A stretch of DNA of 7,428 bases. Origin: a bacterium. Lineage in GTDB: Bacteria; Eremiobacterota; Eremiobacteria; Baltobacterales; Baltobacteraceae. Under the pieces are notes generated by a model. It made no database searches and had not been told where the DNA came from. It was given only the letters and a program-made list of their open reading frames with translations. Positions 1 to 5,723 of the stretch are shown here, piece after piece (position 1 is the stretch's first letter; the number at the start of each line of letters is the position of its first letter). Location of the stretch: positions 1-7,428 of the forward strand of contig JAJXVC010000093.1 of the NCBI GenBank assembly GCA_021782295.1. The letters are read 5' to 3'. Made by a program: the position numbers and the translations under genes.

Positions 1-331
1 TCTGCTTCGGCCATTCCGAGAGAATCATCCGCGTTCCCGACGGGGCGACATATTCGATGCCGACGCCGCGATTCGCGGGGGTATCGGGGCCGCCGAGGCC
101 GGGTAATGCCGCATGCGCAAGTGGATGCGGAACCGGTTCGAAGGGGCGAAGATCGACGTTACGCCGCAATTTTGCCATCGACATGATCGTTCCGCGCTCG
201 TCGAGCAGCAAGGGCGGCCCACTCGGCGAGGCACCGGGCGCGGGCGTATGCCGCCCCGAGCAGCCCGCTGCGATGACGGCGAGCGCCAGGCCGAGCGATA
301 GATGAAGAAAGCGGCGCGGCAATGGGTTCAC
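1..331 (-). CDS. Partial putative lipoprotein, function unknown (C-terminus beyond left edge)
   Basis: The first 110 codons of a minus-strand gene run off the left edge. I chose the GTG start at 331 because GAAGG lies 7 nt upstream and overlaps the stop codon of the LptC-like gene; the lptC stop and this start are only 10 nt apart. The N-terminus has basic residues (RR at 6-7), a hydrophobic stretch (about 9-22) and a lipobox-like IAAGC with Cys24, so a lipoprotein exported by Sec and cleaved by signal peptidase II is likely. A short Pro/Ser/Ala-rich tether (about 28-40) follows, then a segment containing IEYVAPSGTRMILSEWP. That end vaguely recalls strand patterns in DUF4367-like or anti-sigma-associated domains, but I do not recognise the family. 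It is the third gene of the lnt block and would be co-translated with the LptC-like gene. It appears to be a real gene, but its role is unknown. Confidence 0.6.
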   Translation of the reverse strand, partial: MNPLPRRFLHLSLGLALAVIAAGCSGRHTPAPGASPSGPPLLLDERGTIMSMAKLRRNVDLRPFEPVPHPLAHAALPGLGGPDTPANRGVGIEYVAPSGTRMILSEWPKQ

Positions 332-341
332 GCGCGCGCCT

Positions 342-908
342 TCAATGGCCGACGACGATGTTCCCGCTGATCCCCTTGAGGTGCACCGAGCCGGTTTTGA
401 AATTTATCGTAATATTTTGAACTTTCAATGTCGCCGTGCCGGTGTGATAATAACTGGGGTGCGGCATCGTGAGCGTCTGTATGGAATTGATCCAATTCGC
501 ATAATCGGTATCGAAGGAACGTTTTTGCGGATCGTGCAGACGGACGATATGAACTTTGCCGATCGCGGTAAAATCGAGCGACTGCGTGTTGACCTGAATC
601 TCCTCCGCCGAGAGCTCGGCGTAGGGCTTCCCTTTGCGCATGATGATGCCGTGCCGTACGCCCTGAATGTTTCCGTTCGTCCCGTCGGGAGAAAGCTGCG
701 CGCGCGCGTAATCAAAACTCCACGATTTCGTGGCGATTCGATTGCCACGTACCTTGCCGCCCTTGAGAACGATCGGCTGCAGCCCGGGGGGCGGGGGTAC
801 CGGCCCAAGCCCGGCGATGACGAATCCTCCGACGAGCCAGAGCGCGAGTGCGACACCGATCGCGATGCCGATCTCGCGTCTGCCGATGCGCTTCCCGCGA
901 ATCTTCAT
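342..908 (-). CDS. lptC: LptC-like LPS/glycolipid export periplasmic protein
   Basis: A 188-residue protein. The start is the ATG at 908, which overlaps the lnt stop as ATGA; the longer in-frame extension upstream is only Arg-rich shadow of lnt. A basic N-terminus (KIRGKRIGRR) precedes one membrane helix (about 12-34) and a Pro-rich stretch (36-45). A beta-rich periplasmic domain of about 140 residues follows, with the alternating pattern typical of LptC/LptA-type beta-jellyroll repeats (for example SWSFDYARAQLSPDG, GKPYAELSAEEIQV, and IGKVHIVRLHDP). Length and topology match E. coli LptC (191 residues, one N-terminal anchor). In the known system LptC receives LPS from LptB2FG and passes it to LptA. 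The call rests on size, topology, fold pattern and the nearby LptF/G and LptD genes, because primary sequence in this family is weakly conserved. It could instead be another membrane-anchored OstA-like protein. Translational coupling to lnt is evident. Confidence 0.62.
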   Translation of the reverse strand: MKIRGKRIGRREIGIAIGVALALWLVGGFVIAGLGPVPPPPGLQPIVLKGGKVRGNRIATKSWSFDYARAQLSPDGTNGNIQGVRHGIIMRKGKPYAELSAEEIQVNTQSLDFTAIGKVHIVRLHDPQKRSFDTDYANWINSIQTLTMPHPSYYHTGTATLKVQNITINFKTGSVHLKGISGNIVVGH

Positions 909-2476
909 CGCTCTGTCTCGGCGGTGCGATCGCGACGCAATGCTTGCAAGCGCAGCGCTGCACCGAGCCCGATCGTCGCGACGTAGAGTGCCGCAAGCAA
1001 CATGGCGATGCGCGTCGGCCCGATGCGCGCGAAAATCGAACCGACCGGCGGGCCAACGCGCCCGACGACGACGGCTTCGCGATCGAGATCGGTGCGATGC
1101 GTGTACGCTCCATCGGGCGCGATAATTCCGCTCACGCCGGTCGATGCCGCGCGCAATACCCAACTGCCTTCTTCAATCGCGCGCATCTGCGCAATCTGTG
1201 CGTGTTGGTAGGGCCCCGCACTGGTGCCGAACCAGGCATCATCGGTGCTGATAATCAGCAGTTGGGCGCCGTTGCGAACCTGTGCATCGACGAGATCGGC
1301 GAATGCCGACTCCCAGCAGATAATCGGAGCGAACGAAAGCGAGGGTGTGGGAATGACGGCATTATCGTGACCGTGGGAAAAATGGCTCGCAAGATCGTCG
1401 AGCTTCGGTACCCAGTGAAGGAACGAATCTCCGGGGACCGCTTCGGCAAACGGCACTAACTGGCGCTTTTGATAGACGGCTTGAAGCCCACCTTCTGGCG
1501 AGAAAACGTAGAGCGCGTTATAGGCGCGCGTTCCCAATGCTTCGAGACTTCCGACGACGATGGTCGTATGCGTGCTTCCGGAGAGATGAGAAAAGCGCGC
1601 AACGATATCGGGTGCTTCGTTCAGTGCCGTCGCAATTGCCGTCTCCGGCAGCACGATAATTGCAGGGTGCGCGGTGGTCGCTTCGCGCGTTAATTTCAAA
1701 TAGCGATCCAGCGAATAAGTGAACGCTTGCGGCGTCCATTTGAGGGATTGCGCGATATTTCCCTGAATTGCGGCGACCCGAACGCTCGGCGCGGGGTACG
1801 TTCGAGCCGGCCAAAACCACCACGCCGCCGCGAGCGTCACGACCAGAACGCCGAGAAACCCAAGCAAGCGTTTCGCCGTGCGGGCGATGAATGCGTCGGC
1901 AAGATAGGCACCGAGCATGCAGACGATCCAGGTGAGACCGTAGCTTCCGATATAGGCGCCGAAGGAGCGCAGCGGGGTATCGACCTGGGTGTAGCCGATC
2001 TGCCCGAACGGAGCCCCCATGACGCCGACGCTGCGCCCCCATTCGGCCAGCGCGAACCCCGCTGCGGCTGCGAGCGGCGCAAGCGCCGGTGGAGCGAAGC
2101 GGTAGGCGGTGACCGCGAGCAGCGCCGCGGCTACGAATGCGAGTGCTTCGATCGCCGCGGGCAGCACGACGACCGCCGAAGCAAAATTGCCGAGATAGGC
2201 GCCGACGGTCGTGCCGAACCACGAGAACGAGATTGCGAAAAAAACGAAGCCGGCGAGAAAGCCGAGCGCGGAGGCGGCGCGATAGGAGGCGTGGCTCTGC
2301 CAGAGCCAGAAAATCGCAGCCGCACCAAACGGCGCAAGCCATGTTGCGCCGACCTTCGGAAAGGCGAGCGCGAGCGCTGCACCCGCAATACCAGCGACGC
2401 ATAGGTCGCGCCACCGCTCTGCTGAGAGAAGTATGATCCGTCGTTCGAGTTTTTTGCTGGCAGGAACAGCGTTCAT
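905..2476 (-). CDS. lnt: Apolipoprotein N-acyltransferase
   Basis: A 523-residue integral inner-membrane enzyme that transfers an acyl chain from phospholipid to the N-terminal Cys of diacylated lipoproteins, the last step of lipoprotein maturation. Several hydrophobic helices fill residues 24-225. A nitrilase-like periplasmic domain spans about 230-480, and a final helix lies near 488-508. The catalytic triad is visible: Glu278 in LPETAIA, Lys337 in YQKRQLVPFAE, and Cys387 in ICWES. Glu345 and Glu389, positions important in E. coli Lnt, are also present. The STDDAWFG...GPYQHAQIAQMRAIE signature and RAASTGVSGII complete the family match. Length is close to E. coli Lnt (512). Start: ATG 2476 is the last possible start before the first conserved helix; an in-frame ATG at 2539 would add 21 residues. 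Either choice overlaps the 5' end of the divergent plus-strand gene. It heads the block lnt-lptC-lipoprotein and its stop overlaps the lptC start. Confidence 0.95.
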   Translation of the reverse strand: MNAVPASKKLERRIILLSAERWRDLCVAGIAGAALALAFPKVGATWLAPFGAAAIFWLWQSHASYRAASALGFLAGFVFFAISFSWFGTTVGAYLGNFASAVVVLPAAIEALAFVAAALLAVTAYRFAPPALAPLAAAAGFALAEWGRSVGVMGAPFGQIGYTQVDTPLRSFGAYIGSYGLTWIVCMLGAYLADAFIARTAKRLLGFLGVLVVTLAAAWWFWPARTYPAPSVRVAAIQGNIAQSLKWTPQAFTYSLDRYLKLTREATTAHPAIIVLPETAIATALNEAPDIVARFSHLSGSTHTTIVVGSLEALGTRAYNALYVFSPEGGLQAVYQKRQLVPFAEAVPGDSFLHWVPKLDDLASHFSHGHDNAVIPTPSLSFAPIICWESAFADLVDAQVRNGAQLLIISTDDAWFGTSAGPYQHAQIAQMRAIEEGSWVLRAASTGVSGIIAPDGAYTHRTDLDREAVVVGRVGPPVGSIFARIGPTRIAMLLAALYVATIGLGAALRLQALRRDRTAETER

Positions 2477-3248
2477 GGTCTCATCATGTGGGCGGCAAGT
2501 AACGCCGAACCGCAGTTCGAGCGGCGGAGGCTCGGGCATTCCCTCGGGATACTTGCAAGTAAAATTTCGCGTGACGACAGGTTTCGACTTCGTGAACTAT
2601 CGCTACGCGATGATCTTTAATACGTCCGGCGACGGAAAAACCCCGTATCCCAACGGCAGCACAACGAACTTTCAAGGCTACTCCTTCGCAGTTATCGTCG
2701 GCGGGGGTGCGAGCGCGGTGACACCGCAGCTCCAGTTCCTGCAATACTACCGGCAGCCCGGCACGACGCTGCCGCCGACGCCGGAGCAGATCATCTTTAC
2801 GCCGCAGCAGTTGCTGTTCATCCCCGACAGCAACGGCCTCAACACCGAGTTCACCGTACAGTTCCAGCGCTTGCTTGCCGGCGGCTACTCCGGTGCCAAC
2901 CCGAGCGCACCGCCGAGTGCGAGCCCGAGCCCGAGCGCATCGCCGAGCGCGAGCCCGAGCGCATCGCCGAGTGCGAGCCCGAGTGCATCGCCGAGTGCAT
3001 CGCCGAGTGCGAGCCCAAGCCCGGGTCCCCTCAGTTCAACCTGGCTCTTCAATTTCTTCACGACCGATCCGTCGCTGAATCCTCTCGACTCGTTGGGGTT
3101 GGGCGGCGCGCAAGATATTTCGTTTTCTTCGCCGCCCCTCGACACAACGGTCGCTTTCGATGTTACGGTCACCGTGCCGGCCGGCGCAACGCAGGCAAGC
3201 AATCCGCTCGCACAGATCTACGGCGGCGAACTCACCAACTCACCGTAG
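2433..3248 (+). CDS. Uncharacterised lipoprotein with (SASP)n linker
   Basis: A 271-residue protein, the only plus-strand gene in the window. The start ATG at 2433 is preceded by a purine-rich GAGAGAAG that can serve as ribosome binding site. The N-terminus (MIRRSSFLLAGTAFMVSSC) is a lipoprotein signal with lipobox VSSC, Cys19; the RR pair is not a full Tat motif. Layout: a Ser/Gly-rich tether (28-38), an apparently beta-rich domain (about 39-152, containing LQVKFRVTTGFDFVNYRYAM), an almost pure Ser/Ala/Pro linker (157-198), and a second short beta-rich domain (about 201-271, ending in VAFDVTVTVPAG). Only one Cys is seen, the lipidated one. I do not recognise a family. It converges on the lptD-like gene and diverges from lnt with overlapping 5' ends. 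A surface or periplasmic accessory role in the envelope is a guess from location; an LptE-like role cannot be shown. Confidence 0.78.
   Translation: MIRRSSFLLAGTAFMVSSCGRQVTPNRSSSGGGSGIPSGYLQVKFRVTTGFDFVNYRYAMIFNTSGDGKTPYPNGSTTNFQGYSFAVIVGGGASAVTPQLQFLQYYRQPGTTLPPTPEQIIFTPQQLLFIPDSNGLNTEFTVQFQRLLAGGYSGANPSAPPSASPSPSASPSASPSASPSASPSASPSASPSASPSPGPLSSTWLFNFFTTDPSLNPLDSLGLGGAQDISFSSPPLDTTVAFDVTVTVPAGATQASNPLAQIYGGELTNSP
2901..3020 (+). repeat. In-frame 12-nt tandem repeat encoding Pro-Ser-Ala-Ser
   Basis: Eight 12-nt units coding PSAS occur here: one at 2913-2924, then seven in a row at 2931-3014, with single Pro-Ser pairs inserted at 2925-2930 and 3015-3020. Two synonymous versions alternate, ending gcg-agc or gca-tcg, in the order B, A, B, A, B, A, A, B, which gives a 24-nt higher-order period. 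The third base of the first Ser codon (agc or agt) also varies. All units keep the reading frame. This is an extended, flexible linker between the two folded parts of the lipoprotein and a likely site of slippage or unequal exchange in steps of 12 or 24 nt. Confidence 0.9.
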
Positions 3249-3262
3249 TCGGCTCGGTGCCT

Positions 3263-3285
3263 CTCGATGCAGATGCTTCATCGAG
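3263..3285. terminator. Hairpin between convergent genes, candidate bidirectional terminator
   Basis: A perfect 7-bp inverted repeat, CTCGATG (3263-3269) and CATCGAG (3279-3285), encloses a 9-nt loop. It sits in the 40-nt gap between the stop of the plus-strand lipoprotein gene (3248) and the stop of the minus-strand lptD-like gene (3289), where a shared terminator would be expected. Neither side has a clear U-tract, so intrinsic termination is uncertain; it may act as an mRNA 3'-end stabiliser. Confidence 0.4.
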
Positions 3286-3288
3286 CAA

Positions 3289-5718
3289 CTAAAGCGCGTT
3301 GAAACTCGTCGGTAGGATCGGCCCACTCTGTCCGATACCGAAACTTGCAGCTTGACTCGGGAATGCGAGTAGATCGATCGAGATATTGACCGAGCGAGAC
3401 GGCTCTAGATATTGTACGCGCAGTTCGTAACAATTACCGATGATATGGCTGTAGTAGATACTTTTATCTTCGATCCTGGCATGATTTTTCCAATCGAGTA
3501 CGCCGCTGAATTGCAAGCTCGAATCACGGCCAAACGGGGTTGAAAACTGTACCTGCGTCGGCGTGAATCCCTGTCCGCCCCCGGGGATGAAAGACCCACC
3601 GAGTTGCACGTAGGAGCGCGCCGAAGGTTGCGAGATGAGTTGATAACTCACCGGTTGTGCAGATGCGTTAAAGAACGATGAAAAACCGAGCTGCAACGTA
3701 TAGGCATTGCCGTTGAAGATACGGAGGACATCTTGAGCGCCCTTGCTATTGATCGGTGAAAATTGGTCGAGAAATTGAAACGGAACGCTGCCGGGGCCAT
3801 TGAAATTCGACTCGTTATAGGTAAGTGCATTAACGATATGTTTGCCGATGGGTGAAGTGAGGCTCAGGTTTTGTTGAATCTGCGCTTTGAGATCGCCCGT
3901 GCCGTACGCATACTGTTGCACGTTGACGGTTGCCTGAAAAGTACTCCCAAAGATATTGTAGAGCGCCGGGCCGGCGGCGAACGACATATCTGCGCGCTGT
4001 GTGGCGAATTGATTCGTCGGCTCCGAATACTCGCCGACTATAAATTGGGCAGAAAGGGGCACTAAAAAATGCGGGAAAAACCGACTCGGCCGAATTTGAA
4101 TCTCCGGTAATTTGTAATCGCCGTAGGGTTGTTGCGTATACGAACGATCGAAAGTGATCGTCGAGTTATATGATGGTTCGTTGACCGTCGTGATGTTTTT
4201 AACTTCTCCGGTAACGTTGCTGGAACTTGAACCGGAAAATGAGGATTGCGTCGACGACTGCGTGTAGTTGAATATGTTGCTAATCCGCGAATTGATTTGT
4301 CGTGAGTCGGTGAATAAAATACTATTGGAAGATGATTGTGAACCAACGGCCGATCGAGAAAACGCGTAGGTTTGTTGCGCGCGCAATCCTTGATGAGCGA
4401 CGCCGATCTGCATCGATGTACTCGGAGGGGCGTTTACCAGTGGTCCAAACGCGCTAAGATAACTGTAACCGAAGTTCGCTTTCAAAGTCTTCGAGAAATT
4501 TTCGTTTTCCTGTGCTTGCAAATTGTACGTCGAAGTCTGCGAACGGCGATCCCGAATTTCGTAGAAGGCGACCGTCCCATTGCGCCGACCGTTCCTTTTC
4601 GCAAAAGTCGCGTTGTACCCTAAACCTAAGCCGACTTTTGTGTAGTAGTTGAGCGTATAGTAGCCATAGTAATACTGGTTCTTTCCGAAACCGAGCTGCG
4701 TTTTTATCCATGCGCCTTCATATTGATCGTACCCGACCTGCGGGAAATAGCTCGGACGTTGCGTCTCGTTGACGACTTGACGCAACGGAATGACGATGCG
4801 CGGAAGGAAGAAAACGGCGGCGGCACCGAGCCAGAGAATCGCATCGGTAATGACGAGTTTACTTCCGGGATAATAGGTGATCGTCTTGCCGGTGATATGG
4901 TAACCTGCGCGCGGATTATCGCAGGTCGTCACGAAGGCTTTCGTCCCGTGTCCGATGCCTTTGGAATCGGTGTGAAGATCGGGGGCCCGGAAATACAAGA
5001 GACCGTGCTGGACGCCTTCAGAGCTCTCGCCGTTACCGCCGATCAGCCTTGCCGTCTGGTCGATCGTATCGAAGATGATTTTTTTCGCATTGAGAATCGA
5101 GTCGTGGGCATGGTTGATGATATAGGGCTTCCCGGTGACGGTGATCGTGCGGATACCGTCATAATGGGCATGCTCGCCGACGAGTTCGTCCTCACCGAAG
5201 AAAATATGGACGTTCCCGGTTGCGTCGCCGGGGTTTCCGAGGTTCGTATTGCCGCTCACTTTGTTGGCAAGAATCGCGATTTGATTCGGGGCGAGGGTCG
5301 GCGCGCCGGTAGGAACCGGTTCGGGTGTTGGTAGCGCGTGACCGGCGCGAGGAATCGGCGGTGGTGTCGCACCGCCGCGAAAAAGATAGACCGGAGCGCC
5401 GAGGGACGAGGGGTTGGGTGTCGGCGTTGGTACCGGAGGCGGCGTCGGGATGGTCGAGGGTAATTGATAGAGCCCCGGCTTCGGGCTCGCCGCCGGCGAA
5501 GCGCTCGGTGCGGGCGATATTGCGGCTTGGGCAACCAAGTTGCGTGGGGGAGCCTCGTGTTCGGCAACGATGTGCGCGCAGCTTTGAGCGTTGAGCAACC
5601 GCAGCGCACGCGTTTCGTCAATGCGCCCGATATCGGCGGCGCGCGCCGGCACGAGGCTTGCCGCATACGCGATGATCCATGCGACCGTCGTGACGGTGCG
5701 AAGCGAGCTTTTTCGCAT
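3289..5718 (-). CDS. lptD: LptD-like LPS-assembly outer-membrane protein
   Basis: An 809-residue precursor. ATG 5718 is chosen because it lies 5 nt after the permease stop and opens a clean signal peptide (1-27, cleavage after ARA); an in-frame ATG at 5787 lies inside the permease gene. Domains: a short segment with Cys47, a Pro/Ser/Ala-rich linker (about 67-145), an OstA/LptA-type beta-jellyroll (about 146-260), the junction TTCDNPRAGYHITG with Cys266 followed by FFLPRIVIPLR (303-313), then a Tyr/Asn/Ser-rich beta-barrel (about 325-790). Near the end, Cys763 in GNCYELRVQYLEP and LLAFPS match the LptD C-terminal region. In E. coli (784 residues) LptD forms a barrel with LptE and places LPS in the outer leaflet; its two Cys pairs link the N-domain to the barrel. 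Here three Cys are seen rather than four. The barrel half is lower in GC than its neighbours. It lies directly downstream of lptF/G in the same transcription unit. Confidence 0.78.
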   Translation of the reverse strand: MRKSSLRTVTTVAWIIAYAASLVPARAADIGRIDETRALRLLNAQSCAHIVAEHEAPPRNLVAQAAISPAPSASPAASPKPGLYQLPSTIPTPPPVPTPTPNPSSLGAPVYLFRGGATPPPIPRAGHALPTPEPVPTGAPTLAPNQIAILANKVSGNTNLGNPGDATGNVHIFFGEDELVGEHAHYDGIRTITVTGKPYIINHAHDSILNAKKIIFDTIDQTARLIGGNGESSEGVQHGLLYFRAPDLHTDSKGIGHGTKAFVTTCDNPRAGYHITGKTITYYPGSKLVITDAILWLGAAAVFFLPRIVIPLRQVVNETQRPSYFPQVGYDQYEGAWIKTQLGFGKNQYYYGYYTLNYYTKVGLGLGYNATFAKRNGRRNGTVAFYEIRDRRSQTSTYNLQAQENENFSKTLKANFGYSYLSAFGPLVNAPPSTSMQIGVAHQGLRAQQTYAFSRSAVGSQSSSNSILFTDSRQINSRISNIFNYTQSSTQSSFSGSSSSNVTGEVKNITTVNEPSYNSTITFDRSYTQQPYGDYKLPEIQIRPSRFFPHFLVPLSAQFIVGEYSEPTNQFATQRADMSFAAGPALYNIFGSTFQATVNVQQYAYGTGDLKAQIQQNLSLTSPIGKHIVNALTYNESNFNGPGSVPFQFLDQFSPINSKGAQDVLRIFNGNAYTLQLGFSSFFNASAQPVSYQLISQPSARSYVQLGGSFIPGGGQGFTPTQVQFSTPFGRDSSLQFSGVLDWKNHARIEDKSIYYSHIIGNCYELRVQYLEPSRSVNISIDLLAFPSQAASFGIGQSGPILPTSFNAL

Positions 5719-5723
5719 CGCGT

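Noticed and set aside
345..986. Plus-strand open frame of 213 codons
   Set aside because: It lies antisense to the LptC-like gene and the end of lnt, has no recognisable domain and an Arg/Asp-rich composition typical of the complementary frame of a high-GC gene.
1727..2404. Plus-strand open frame of 225 codons
   Set aside because: It is fully antisense to lnt, whose catalytic residues and family motifs are clear; the translation is Arg/Glu/Gly-rich low-complexity sequence.
1518..2414. Minus-strand open frame of 298 codons
   Set aside because: It is an out-of-frame reading of lnt, very rich in Arg, with no motifs.
2439..2465. Tat signal in the plus-strand lipoprotein
   Set aside because: The N-terminus has RRSSFL rather than the RRxFLK pattern, so Sec export with lipobox processing is the simpler reading.
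2550..2561. Perfect 12-bp palindrome TACTTGCAAGTA upstream of lnt
   Set aside because: One or two 12-bp palindromes are expected by chance in 7.4 kb. It lies in the lipoprotein coding sequence (YLQV codons), and no recognisable promoter is paired with it.
2901..3020. Possible CRISPR-like array
   Set aside because: The repeats are 12 nt, contiguous without unique spacers and in frame, encoding a Pro-Ser-Ala linker.
4723..5334. Plus-strand open frame of 203 codons
   Set aside because: It is antisense to the OstA-like and junction region of the LptD-like gene and has no signal, domain or ribosome binding site that I can support.
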